Below, one piece after another: positions 52,933-63,020 of a DNA stretch of 64,000 nucleotides; position 1 is the first letter of the stretch; each line of letters starts with the position of its first letter. Source of the DNA: Purpureocillium takamizusanense (taxonomy: Eukaryota > Ascomycota > Sordariomycetes > Hypocreales > Ophiocordycipitaceae); the NCBI RefSeq assembly GCF_022605165.1, contig NC_063068.1, positions 4,650,001 through 4,714,000 on the forward strand. The letters run 5' to 3'. The position numbers were made by a program, and so were the translations under genes. The notes beneath the pieces are model-generated. The model was given only the letters and a program-made list of their open reading frames with translations, was not told the origin of the DNA and did no database searches.

Positions 52933-54003
52933 CTAGTCGTCCACCTCCATGGTGTCCGTGTTACTCGCCGGCTTGTCCCCAAAGCCCTCGACGCCCTCAT
53001 CATCAAGCCCCTCCCCATCCTCGGCATCCTCCCTGTCAAGCTGCTCACCCTCTTCCATCTCCACGTCTTGACGTGCCGCATCGTCCGCCTGGCTTGACGG
53101 CGTCGGGGCGTCCCGCGTCTCGAGCCGTTGCTGGGTGTCTCTTGGAAGCAGAGACTTGGCCTTGGCCTTTTCCGGCCTGGGCGTGCCGGCAGACGGGGTA
53201 GGAGCGCCGCTCGAGACTGGGCGCGGCGTCTCGCCCTCACTCTCTCCGGCCTTGGCCTGGCTGTCGCCGCCGTCCGGACGCGGGGTCGGGTGGTCGCTTG
53301 ATGCGTTCTTGGGCGTCTGGCCCTCTTTGTCTTCCTTGTCGGGTTCCGCATCCTCCTCACCTCCCTCGTTCATGCCCTCCCGCCGGTCGACTTCTTCTTT
53401 CTCGTCGCGGATCTGCCGCCGCAGCATCATGCCCTCCTCCATAATCTTGTTGAACTGGTCACGCCGCTCCCGCCATGTCGTGCTGTACGTCTCGCTCTCG
53501 CGCTCGAGATCGCGGCACTCGTCCTCCAGCTTGGCCAGGTTGACACGCTGGTCCTCGCGCGGCCGCAGCAGGCGGTTCGACGTAATCTTGTCCGCCAGCT
53601 CATCAAACTTTTTGCGCTGCGCCAGCGTCGCCCGTGCTGCCTCGAGCTGCTCCCGCAGCTGCCCGTTGCTGCCTCGCACCTCCTGACACTCGGCCAAGAT
53701 CTGCTGCTGGTCCGCCTCATATCGCTCTCGCTCCCGCTGGTTCGCATCGTGTAGAAATTGGAAACGGGCGATGCTGCTGTCGAAGGCGGCAAAGTCGAAG
53801 GTCAGGTCCTCGCGCAGGGAGTCGCTGGTGAGGAGCGCCGACGGCTCGGCGGCATTCCGAGCTTGGCTCGCGCTCGAAACCGCCAACGAGATCGCGCCAA
53901 GACGCTTTGTGATTCTCTTAAATGGTTTCTCTTCGACATTGAGCAGCCTCGTCTTGTGGAGCTCAGACTCGCTTCGCTCGTCGAGGAGCTCCCAGGAGGC
54001 CAT
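52933..54003 (-). CDS. THO7: THO complex subunit 7
   Basis: Single exon, 356 residues. THO couples transcription to mRNP packaging and export as part of TREX, in the nucleus. The Thoc7/Mft1 domain occupies about residues 1-210. It begins MASWELLDERSESELHKTRL and includes LLNVEEKPFKRITKRLGAI, REDLTFDFAAFDSSIARFQF and a long coiled coil. The coiled coil includes QQQILAECQEVRGSNGQLRE, RKKFDELADKITSNRLLRPR and LAKLEDECRDLERESETYST. The C-terminal 150 residues are acidic and Ser/Pro-rich, with repeated TPRP(D/V/E) words, and end MEVDD; such a tail is normal in filamentous fungi. The 411-bp divergent promoter is shared with a CCCH zinc-finger protein also expected to act on mRNA. Confidence 0.88.
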   Translation of the reverse strand: MASWELLDERSESELHKTRLLNVEEKPFKRITKRLGAISLAVSSASQARNAAEPSALLTSDSLREDLTFDFAAFDSSIARFQFLHDANQRERERYEADQQQILAECQEVRGSNGQLREQLEAARATLAQRKKFDELADKITSNRLLRPREDQRVNLAKLEDECRDLERESETYSTTWRERRDQFNKIMEEGMMLRRQIRDEKEEVDRREGMNEGGEEDAEPDKEDKEGQTPKNASSDHPTPRPDGGDSQAKAGESEGETPRPVSSGAPTPSAGTPRPEKAKAKSLLPRDTQQRLETRDAPTPSSQADDAARQDVEMEEGEQLDREDAEDGEGLDDEGVEGFGDKPASNTDTMEVDD

Positions 54004-54414
54004 GGTCAGCCCCGGAACTGCCTGGGCGTGCGAGAGCTAGGTGCGAGTCGTGCTTGTGGGTCGAAGGAGTTGCGAGGCGAGATTCGAGTTAAATTTTTAT
54101 AAGAGCCGGTGAATTCGAAAGGCTGTGAGCGGGTGGGAGGAAAGTGGTGATGTGCTTGTCGCTGTGCAAACGGCGACGACTCGTGGTTCTAGGCCTGGCA
54201 GCTCGCAGATGCGCGCTGACTCAGCGCCCAGCGCGTTGTTCTGTTCTGGGCGATTCTGTTCGTTCTTGCTGCCTTGCGTTCGCCTCAACCTTTCAACGTC
54301 GCAACCTTTTCTTAATTTTTTTTTTGGGCTTCGCCAGCACTCATCCGCAAAGCATTCGTCGCATCAAGTCTCCTTTCGTCGATTTCCATTTCGGAATTCC
54401 CAGGAGTGCGCGAG
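54004..54414. promoter_or_regulatory. Shared divergent promoter THO7 / CCCH protein
   Basis: Only 411 bp separate the two start codons, so both genes must be driven from here. A T-run (about 54312-54327) lies on the CCCH side. No defined transcription-factor site is claimed. Confidence 0.6.
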
Positions 54415-56004
54415 ATGTCGGAAGAAGACAAGGAGCTTCTAGCTCGCATCGGCCAGCTTGCCGGTATGTGCATCACCTCACCTCCTTTGCGTGGCTCGCC
54501 ACTCACGCCCGGGGACGCAGGACAAATCAACCGGCACAAGAATCAACAAACCGGAGCTGGCGTTGCACAGAGCATGCACCCGACCCCAACACGGCGTGAG
54601 ACCTACGTCGCAGGGCCCTTCCGACGCCGCTCACAGTATGCAGATAACCAATATCGACAAGCGACCGCTCCATACTCGTTCTCGCACCCGCGTGGCGGCT
54701 ACAGGGGCGGACGAGGACGGGGAGCGCCGGCACCCCACCGCCATCGCACCCTTCATCTGAACAACTCTCGGCCTGGCACCGAGGCCAGCACCCCCAGCGG
54801 CAGCGTCACGCCTGATGGCTCGACAGCCTGGGTCACGCGAAATGACCGCCACCGCCAGCTCATCAACGCCAACGTATACGAGAAGGAAGCGCAGAACCGG
54901 GTCAAGGCCATTGAGGAGACGCGCCAGCGCAAGCTGCGAAATCACCGGCTCAAGGAGAAGATGCGATTCAACGACTACATGCAACAGCAGCAGGTTTCGT
55001 CTGCTGCCGTATCTAACCCGTCACCCCAGGATGTAAGAAACGAGCTCATCATTGCCGGGTTGCGGTTCCGCGTCATGGACGGGGGAAAGAAGCTGGCGAG
55101 GATAAAAGGTGCGTCACCATGGCTCAAGAGCAACATCAACATTGGCAGCGCTGACGTGGACCCAGACGACGCTACTGCCTCAATGGAGACACCAAAGAGC
55201 ACCACGGTTGCAAGCGTCGTATTCCATCGGACTAAGACGGGCAATCTCGTCGCCAACCGCGTGGTGCAGGACCATCGGTATGTCGCGGCCTCTCGGTCGG
55301 GCGATTGGCTGACTTTTGGCAGACGATCCGGCGGCGTCAAGAAAGTCGACGTGCCGTGCAGGATCTTCTCTTCGACTGGTAAATACTACATGACAAGCTT
55401 GGACCGGGCAATCCCTCGAAACCACGGATGTTACGGTGCGTATGGAACACGACTGACTGGCGTTGCAGGTTCATGCCCCAAGGGCCCATCGTGTCGGTTC
55501 ATGCACGACCCGCACAAAGTCGGCGTGTGCAAGGACTTTCTCAAGGACGGGAAGTGCGCAAACGGCGAGTTGTGCGACCTATCCCACGAGCTGACCCCGG
55601 AACGCGTCCCCAACTGCCTGCATTATGCCAAGGGCTACTGTGCCAAGCCCGATTGCGTGTTTACTCACTCCAAAGCAGCCCCCACTGCACCCGTGTGCCA
55701 GGCGTTCGGCTTTTGCGGCTACTGTGAAAAGGGGGCCGAGTGCGGCGAGCGGCACGTATTCGAATGCCCCAACTTCAGCAACACGGGCGTGTGTAAGAAC
55801 AAGGGATGCAAGCTCCCGCACCGCGAGAGGGCAAGCGTCCTTCGGGGCAACGCGGCCGGAACGGACCAAGACATGGAAGACATTTCGAGCGACGACGGCT
55901 CGGTAGACTCAGACGACGTCGACTCAGACGATGTGGCCGAGTATATCGAGGCCGACTCGGACGACTCGGACTTTGAGAACCCCAAGGACTTTCTTCCCAT
56001 CTAG
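54415..56004 (+). CDS. Five-finger CCCH zinc-finger protein (ZC3H3-like)
   Basis: The proposed structure is join(54415..54463, 54521..55378, 55469..56004), 480 residues. The N-terminus MSEEDKELLARIGQLAGQIN is followed by an Arg/Gly-rich disordered region and a helical segment (NRVKAIEETRQRKLRNHRLK). Five consecutive CCCH fingers span about residues 315-440: CRIFSSTGSCPKGPSCRFMH, CKDFLKDGKCANGELCDLSH, CLHYAKGYCAKPDCVFTH, CQAFGFCGYCEKGAECGERH and CPNFSNTGVCKNKGCKLPH. The protein ends with an acidic tail (SDDGSVDSDDVDSDDVAEYI). The second intron (90 nt, GTAAAT...CTGAC...GCAG) is stop-free and in frame. Removing it is what creates the first finger with the canonical C-x8-C-x5-C-x3-H spacing. The five-finger order matches animal ZC3H3 and S. 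pombe Red5-type proteins, which act in polyadenylation-linked mRNA export or RNA elimination; that assignment is from memory. Confidence 0.88.
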   Translation: MSEEDKELLARIGQLAGMCITSPPLRGSPLTPGDAGQINRHKNQQTGAGVAQSMHPTPTRRETYVAGPFRRRSQYADNQYRQATAPYSFSHPRGGYRGGRGRGAPAPHRHRTLHLNNSRPGTEASTPSGSVTPDGSTAWVTRNDRHRQLINANVYEKEAQNRVKAIEETRQRKLRNHRLKEKMRFNDYMQQQQVSSAAVSNPSPQDVRNELIIAGLRFRVMDGGKKLARIKGASPWLKSNINIGSADVDPDDATASMETPKSTTVASVVFHRTKTGNLVANRVVQDHRYVAASRSGDWLTFGRRSGGVKKVDVPCRIFSSTGKYYMTSLDRAIPRNHGCYGAYGTRLTGVAGSCPKGPSCRFMHDPHKVGVCKDFLKDGKCANGELCDLSHELTPERVPNCLHYAKGYCAKPDCVFTHSKAAPTAPVCQAFGFCGYCEKGAECGERHVFECPNFSNTGVCKNKGCKLPHRERASVLRGNAAGTDQDMEDISSDDGSVDSDDVDSDDVAEYIEADSDDSDFENPKDFLPI

Positions 56005-57872
56005 ATTTGCTTGCCGTTGCGCCTTTGCTTTACCTTTTTTTTTTTCTCTTTCTGCGCGGCGATACCCACTGTTCTCTCCTGAACAGGTATAGGTTTATAT
56101 GATGGCGAGGGAACCGACGAAGCAGGATGAAGCGCTGACCGCTCCGGCCGGAGCTTGCCAGCCCTCCAGTACGTGTGTGCCCCTCTGCCATGGACGCCAT
56201 AGAAGGCGTGACTGGGCGGAAAGAGGATACGTGAAACGAGGCAGAAGACGAAGAAACAAAGAAGAGAAAGATAGCGGTATCATAGCTGAATGAAAAAGTA
56301 CGAATAACGAAGCCCAAGCCCCCCTCGTGGGTCATAGTGTGTGTCTACTTGCAGCACTTCTCTGCGTGATGCCATATCTGGTAGGCTACGCCTGTAACAT
56401 GTCATGACGCGATGCGATGTAGGTGTTGCACCAATAAGTCCGCCCCATGATGTCATCTTCACTCCCACCGCCGCCTGAGCTGTCGTACGGGTGAGATGGA
56501 AGAGCACAGCCGGGCATGGGACTGCAATGAAGCAGGCGCAGGCAGGACAGCCAGCCAGCCAGCCAGCCAGCTTTGCTTCTATTTTGGTCGTGCGCGTGCA
56601 AGTGGTACGTACGTACAGTAGTTACGGAGTAGTACCTTAGCACCCAAGGTACTTTTTTAGTAGGCTTTGCTTAAGCGCCACCACCGGCGCTTCCTTGGAA
56701 CTACAGTACTGGAGTACCACACGCAACGCAACGCAACGCAACGCAACCGCAACGCAATGCCCCGATGGGCCCGAGGTCAACGCGTTGTCCTCGCCTTTCA
56801 ACCATGCTCTTGCCCTTGCGTGAGGCGCTCCTGCCCGTCTTCGCCCCGCGCTTGCCCTCTCCTTTTTCAGAGCTAATTATTGGAAAGAAAAACCCGGCCA
56901 GCCCAGCTGTGTATGTCCCTGTTTGCCTGTTCCCCCCTCCCCTTCGGTTTCCTTGTATGGATGGAATGCTTTGGACAGCCGCCGCCGCCGCCGCCGCCGC
57001 CACTGACAGTGGAGGCAGGCACCATGTGGCGGCCCTTGCAGTGCGCGGTTCCATCCATGCCATCCACTCATCCGTCCATCCATGCATCCCTAGGTCGAAG
57101 GGGGGTCCATGGATTGTTGAAGCTGCTCGTGCCAATGGAAAACTAGCCCAGTAAATAATTGCCTCCCCTATTTCTGCCCTGCCCTGCCCTGCCCATGCCA
57201 GCCCACTCGGTGGCGGACGAGAACTCATCGTCACTCGTCGCTTAATGCTGACGCTGCCCGCTCGCCCGTCCGCCCGCCGCCAATGTGCGGACATGTTCGC
57301 CAACGTTTGGCCCCCGGTTTGAACCTTGGACCCCTCCCCCGCCATCACGCACTCCTCGGTGCCGCAGAGCCCAGAGCCCTCGCCACAAACGGCCGCCAGC
57401 TCCCCCTGCGAGCGAGCGAGCGAGCGAGCCTTGTCGGAACAAAAGTCATCTTTCCCCCAGGGCGCACATACGTTCAGCACCGTGGGAGAAGGCGAGAAGC
57501 CAGACGCAAGGCGAACAAGGGGCGAATCGCATTCAAAGGAGGGTTGCCCTCGCTGTCCTGCCGGCGCCGTGTTTGATCACAGCCTTACGTTGGTTGCACT
57601 GCCGCCTTCGCCTCAGCCCCTCGTCGTAAGCTGGTTTGACTGCATCCGTCCTGCCGCGTGAGGTGTCGGGACGCGAGCCGCACCGCCCGTCGGTCGCGCG
57701 CAGAGGATAGGGATAGGATATATACGACCCGGGGATATGATAATCGCGGCACGTCAACGACGACACCAAGCGACGGACGGTTCGTGTTGAGTTGGCAGAC
57801 CCGTGCCGCACCAATTCACGCACATCAACTCCTCTCACCAAGCCACTCGCCAGCAACACCGACGCCGCCGCC
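56005..57872. other. Intergenic region with short tandem repeats
   Basis: 1.9 kb between two plus-strand genes. It contains (CAGC)n at about 56548-56571, a TAC/GTA and GGAGTA cluster at 56606-56645, an ACGCA pentamer repeat, and a GCC triplet tract near 56983-57001. Open frames on either strand look compositional. Confidence 0.5.
56719..56760. repeat. (ACGCA)n pentanucleotide repeat
   Basis: About seven units of ACGCA with one interrupted unit (ACCGCA). Confidence 0.85.
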
Positions 57873-59592
57873 ATGGGCTTGCGCGACCTTATCAAGAAGA
57901 AGGACGACTTGGCAGGGAAGCCGCAGGCTGAAGGGGCCGTTCACGGGCTTGGTGGACCCGAGTTTACCTTTATACGGACCGACACCGTCTCGCAGGAGCT
58001 CCTGTACCCTCCGGGCGACGGCGCCAACGACACCTCGTACTTGTCTGCCCCCGTGGCAGCCTCCCCGACGAGCGGGAGGTCGCCGCGACGGAGTCTGGAC
58101 GTCTTCCACCGCTCTCGCAGTGCATCCGTCTCCTCGCAAGCCAGTCACCAGTCCTCCCCCACCACAAAGCGGCGTCTTTCGCACCGTCTGCACCTCAAAC
58201 GGCAGCCCGAGTCGTCAGAGAATGTCCCCACCAACCTCCCCGACATCGCCGCCGACCCCAAGGACACGGAAGGTGCCGAGTCGCAATGGGAAAAGCGTGC
58301 CACCATATTGGCTGGCCAAAATGAACTGGCGAGAAGTCGCCCTGCGTCTCCCGGGCCTGAGGCTAGGATGGCCGACATGAGCCTCGGCACCCGGCAGCGC
58401 GGGAGGTCAGTGTCGTCCAAGCAGATTGACCAGGACATTCAAGAGGCGATCCAGCTGCACGAGTCCGGGCACCTGGAAAAGTCGACGGTTCTGTTCGCGA
58501 GGCTTGCGGACCCGCAAGGGGCAAACAACCCTCTGAGCCAGGTGCTGTACGGGCTCGCGTTAAGGTAAGTCGCATGCCCTTACCGCACACCGTCGTGGTG
58601 ACGGGAGACAAGAAACTCGCCGCTCACGGCCTCGATCCATAGACATGGCTGGGGATGCGAGCCAGACCCCCAAGGGGCGGTCCGCTACCTTTCAGCGGCG
58701 GCATCCAATTCAGCGGCTGTTGAACAGATGGCGCTTCAGGCCGGCCTCAAGAAGGGGGGCGCGGCCAAAGGAGAGTTGGTCCTGGCCATATTCGAGCTGG
58801 CCAACTGCTTCCGTCACGGCTGGGGAATACCCAAGGATCCCATCGCGGCGAAGCAGGTGAGCGCCTTTCGGGATTGGTGCATAAGTGATCGGCGCTGACA
58901 AGTGACACGCCTCAGTACTATGAGACTGCAGCGAACCTTGGCGACACTGGTGAGCGGTGTCAAGTCTTCGTTTGGGGTTCAGGGGGGCTGAGCTGACGGC
59001 TGCCAGATGCTATGAACGAGGTCGCCTGGTGTTATCTGGAGGGCTTTGGCTGCAAGAAGGACAAGGTAAGGCTCGCTCGTTGTCTTCTCCATCTACATTC
59101 GATCAACCTTGGTGCATTCGGGACCACCGCTGTGTCGGCTTGACGTGAGCGGCCGACTGCCGACGTCTCGGGCGTTTGTTGCTGCCCGATGGCGTGCACG
59201 TTGGGCGTCGAGGAGGGAACGCTCGTTCCTGCATTACGCATCACGCATCACGCATCACGCGCCCCGCCGGGTGGCGGCTCGCCGACTGTTGCTGTGTCCT
59301 CATGCGCCGTTTCTTTGTTCATGCGAGGCTGACTGATGAGCAGTTTGCAGCGGCAAAGTACTACCGACTGGCGGAGAAGGCGGGAAACAAGACTCTTGGT
59401 AACACTTGGTAAGCCTCTGATGACCCCGTGATTCCTGGACTCGAAGCCCCCCCCCCCGTCGGGCAGATAGGCGCATGTATCTCGACATTGTCGCTATAGT
59501 CGCATCTCTTAACGGTACTAACGCGGGTCCCATTCGGCAGGATCTGGAAAGAAAAGTATGACCCGCCGGGTGAGGGGGCAAAGAAGAAGTAA
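57873..59592 (+). CDS. Sel1-repeat protein (Nif1/DSF2-like)
   Basis: The structure is join(57873..58564, 58643..58856, 58916..58949, 59007..59065, 59344..59408, 59541..59592), 371 residues; all six joins keep frame. It starts MGLRDLIKKKDDLAG. The first 190 residues are Ser/Pro/Arg-rich and disordered (RSPRRSLDVFHRSRSASVSS; TTKRRLSHRLHLKRQPESS). From about residue 200 come Sel1/TPR-like repeats: QEAIQLHESGHLEKSTVLFA, LSQVLYGLALRHGWGCEPDP, FELANCFRHGWGIPKDPIAA, YYETAANLGDTDAMNEVAWC and YLEGFGCKKDKFAAAKYYRL. It ends with a basic tail. The layout resembles the S. pombe mitotic inhibitor Nif1, a Sel1 protein that binds the kinase Nim1, and fungal DSF2. That link is by architecture and remembered similarity, so no symbol is given. 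Intron 4 (278 nt) contains GCATCAC heptamer repeats at 59232-59261. Confidence 0.85.
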
Positions 59593-60164
59593 ATCACAGG
59601 TCGCCGCATTGGTGAAATGCATCCTGACACGATATGGTGGGCAGATATGCAAGTACTTTGGAAATTAAGCATTTACAAGCGTTCGTTCCACGACGGGCTC
59701 CATTATTATGCGTCCCACTCATCATGGACCCAATGGTCTAGATACGCGCGCGCCTTTGGAAAGTTGGTTGACGCATAAGCAAGTCCTTTCCCGCCATGAC
59801 CCTGCTTGTAGTGATTGTACTGGGAAAGCAAGCAAACGTGTGTGTTGAATCAACGTTGAAGTGCCTTAATATCAGTACACTCCCGCGTTTCACAAGACAG
59901 AGCGGTCAACCAAGTGCGAGACAAAGCTTTAGACATACAGGCTGCTTCCCTCGCGAGCCGCGTACGCAACTAATGACTGCTTTGCTGGCCAATGACAGGG
60001 AACAATAATAATAGTAATGATGCGGCCTGTTTAGGGGGCGGGAATCCTCTCGGAGAGGATCCACGGCAAGTTATGGAGGTTAGTTGGCCTTGCTGCATGA
60101 GCCCGCGATCTGCAATACAGTAAGTAGTAGTGCATCACGAATTATTAACTTGGATTCTTATAGC

Positions 60165-60442
60165 AGTACTGTACATGCTATCCGTTTAACAGTCGTAAGG
60201 CCGCACCCAAGTCGCTTACAGGGGTCTCATCCATTGAGCGAGCGGCTTATTGCCGGTACTTTCGTAGCCTTATAAAAGTGGTGATAGAAGAGGTACTGAC
60301 GATCTGTCCCACAACACTTCGTTACATCTTTTGCCACGCAAATAGCACGAAAATTTAAGTAGCCGGCATGTATTAGGGAAAGTGGAGCACGCAACTCAGG
60401 TTCGGCCTTACGACTGTCCAAGGGATAGGTATCACAAGTACT
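60165..60442. mobile_element. MITE-like remnant with imperfect terminal inverted repeats
   Basis: ACAGTCGTAAGGCCG at 60189-60203 is repeated as an exact inverted copy at 60403-60417. Similarity between the arms extends outwards through CTATCC and an AGTACT word at each end (60165-60170 and 60437-60442). It extends inwards through about 15 more bases (ACC.AGT.GC), giving arms of about 50 bp. Several of the mismatches between arms are C/T or A/G. The interior (about 200 bp) is AT-rich and has no coding capacity, so this would be a non-autonomous or decayed DNA element. The exact ends and target-site duplication could not be fixed. Confidence 0.5.
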
Positions 60443-60517
60443 TCGCATGTGGAGAGGAAGCCATGAAGGCGGAGAAAGTGGGAGAAGGAGAATGGGGACC
60501 TAGCCCGTACCCGCTTG

Positions 60518-60559
60518 GCGGGCGGGCGGGCAGGCGGGCGGGCAGGCGGGCGGGCGGGT
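60518..60559 (+). repeat. GGGC-repeat, G-quadruplex-prone
   Basis: Seven GGG runs separated by C or CAGGC on the plus strand; meets the usual four-run G-quadruplex pattern several times over. Confidence 0.75.
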
Positions 60560-63020
60560 GAGAGATAGTTGGTTACCGAGTAGCAAACGAAGCCGAGCCA
60601 ACGACAACGGCATTACCTTGAGTAGTAGTTAGTAAGTACTAATGTAGTGGTAGCACTAGGGCATGATGAGCAAGCACAAGGAGGAGGAGGCATGGACCCG
60701 TGAATGACGATGGCGATGGTGATGATGATGCATGCCTGTAAAGCCCCTTCTTTGTACGAAAGCGCAGAGGCAACAACGTCCGGTGATGCGCGTGCCCCCT
60801 GTCATCATAGCCCATGGCTAGATACTATAGGCATCCGAACCACGCACCCATCCACCCACCCCGTCCCAGGCAGCAGGTCCAAACATGGCACCTGCTCGCT
60901 CACTCAGCTGCACACACTCACAGATACGGACGTTGCGTGCACAATAAGTTGGTATCCATGCTCGATGGAAAGGGAAAGCGGCAACAGAACACTGCCCCCC
61001 CCCGGCCCCGTTTCTAAACTTGGACGATGCAGTTTGTTGTTGCTCTCTCTCTCTCCGGCTCTTCTCACTGCTGTCTCAAGCATCTGCAGCGCGCCCCCGC
61101 TCCTCCCGATGCAGAAAAAAAACAAGGACAGTACTGAGGTAGGTAGGTATCGTGCGGTACTGTACTCTAACCCAATACCAACGTACTTCGTCCATACACC
61201 AGCAAGAAGAGACCGAGTGCGGTCCCATCCCAAGGCAGGCAGGCAGGTGTGGGTGACCGAGACAACCCGTGCGCAAGTCTCTCCATCATCGCCATGTTGG
61301 TTTTAATTACTAGTAGTAACTTAGAGACGTACTGCCCACTAATAAGGTACAAGTACAGTATACCTGCGCACTCCTTAGGTACCTACTTTACTTCGTACAT
61401 ACAACGTCGTTCTCCTACAGTACTACCAACGTTTTCTCGTACATCTCGTGGGCAGGCGGTGAGATCAGCAACGCACCAGGCCCCCCCCCCCCAAAAACCC
61501 CCTCACCCTTCTCACTCACTGACCCTTCTGGAGAGACACACGCCCAGCCTGTGTGAGTGTGTGTGTGTGTGTATGTCTCAGACGCGCACCCGCAGAAAAG
61601 GAAGGGAAAAAAAAAGAGAGAGAGAGAGAGACAGACATGCTACCGCACTCCTCGTACAAAGTCGTTATTACCCTGATGGGCTGTCGAGGAACACAGACAC
61701 AGACACGCACATGCACACGCACACAAGCAAGTACACAAGTACTAATGCAGGCGCATGTGCCCGTCCTTGAGTCCGTATCGCACGTGCATGCACAAAGAGC
61801 GATCAGCGCTGCGCGCGCCCGTGGCTACTTAGTACCTCTGCGTCTGCCTGGCATGCAAGCTGTTCCAAGCCCCCCCCCCTTCCCGTCGTTGCTTGACCGA
61901 CTGGCCGGCCACACGACCTCGCGCGTGGTGGGCAGCCTGCAGCCGCCTCCCGTCACGTTGCTCCTCGTTCATGCCTCACCCCACGCCCCAACCACCTCTT
62001 CCCGGCCCGCCAGCGGTCACACCGTGTCATGCCGTCCGGTGTGCTCATCCGTCGTCATCATGGCTTCCTTGTACTGTGCTGCCGTCGTCATGATGCACGG
62101 CACACCTTCTCCAGTCGTCGCGCATGTTCCATCTTCTGTGGCTGTTCACCCAGAGGTCCCCCAGCATCAAGCCGCGGGGCCTCGTTTGTTGCCTAGGTAA
62201 TACTAACAACGATACTCGGTAAACTAAATTCAAAAGCAACAGGAAACAAGTCGTCGGCGGCTTCATGTCTCGTAATTCCGTCGCTTCACCATGTCCCCCC
62301 CATAAGCCATTGTCTCATCCTTCGCCACTCAAGACGCCGTGCCTGCCTGCCCTGTCCAGCGTCCCCAGCCCAGCACGGGTCAGCCACAAGGTGTCCTATT
62401 CACGCCTTCCGTCTCCCAAGAAATGCCTCCTGCGCCCGCCAAACAAGACCGCCCCTCCCAACATACAAGCGCATCAGACTGGAAACTGTCTGTAGCCTTT
62501 GCCACGCGTTCCGTGTTCCCGTGCTTGTAATATCCCTTTCATCTGGCCGCCGTTCCCAATACCGTCCTTTCACAGTCGAAAGCAGAAGCGCACCATGCAA
62601 CAAGCGTGTACTCGTTGGCTTCCAGGAATATACCAACCAACACAAAATTCCAAAATGCTCGCTCGCTGGTAGAGTCACAAATGAGAGAGGAATCAATTGA
62701 GTTTTCCGAATCAAAAGGCCCGCCAATCTGGCGCGAATGGCCCAAAGTCATGGTTTGGTGCGTGAGCAACTGGTCTGAAGTGGCGGCGGTGTCGTTCGGT
62801 TGCGCGAGAGCGGCGTAGAGGTTTATGGCGAGTAGAATAGATTGGTCATGAGATGCATGGGGTTCAAAGAAAAAAAAATAGCCAATCCAATCAAGGCGGG
62901 CAAGGAGAAGTAATCCGGACAAGAAAGCCATTAATGATAAAGTGGCCGTGAGAAATTCGTCATCATGTCAAAGTAGTAAGTCGTGTGGTTCTGTTTTCTG
63001 TGCGTGGTACTTCGTAGTCG

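Larger units (their letters stand above)
59593..63020. other. Long gene-poor convergent region
   Basis: 3.4 kb between the convergent Sel1 and bZIP genes, unusually long for a convergent pair here (the others are about 200-1000 bp). From about 59640 to 60470 it is more AT-rich than the rest and contains the inverted-repeat element at 60165. It continues with a GGGC-repeat, several TAC/GTA clusters (60615-60650, 61305-61440), C-runs and a GT/GA tract near 61545-61635. Open frames up to 215 codons were judged spurious. Confidence 0.5.

Noticed and set aside
60044..60060. ATCCTCTC-G-GAGAGGAT palindrome considered as a terminator hairpin or attachment site
   Set aside because: Rho-independent terminators do not apply to nuclear fungal genes, and no adjacent integrase or repeat copy was seen.
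60704..62200. Plus-strand frames of 200 and 215 codons after the inverted-repeat element
   Set aside because: They cover simple repeats (GT, GA and C runs) and have no domain.
62539..62931. 130-codon minus-strand frame with a hydrophobic start near the bZIP 3' end
   Set aside because: The start resembles a signal peptide only by chance; the rest has no pattern and it lies in the expected 3' flank of the bZIP gene.
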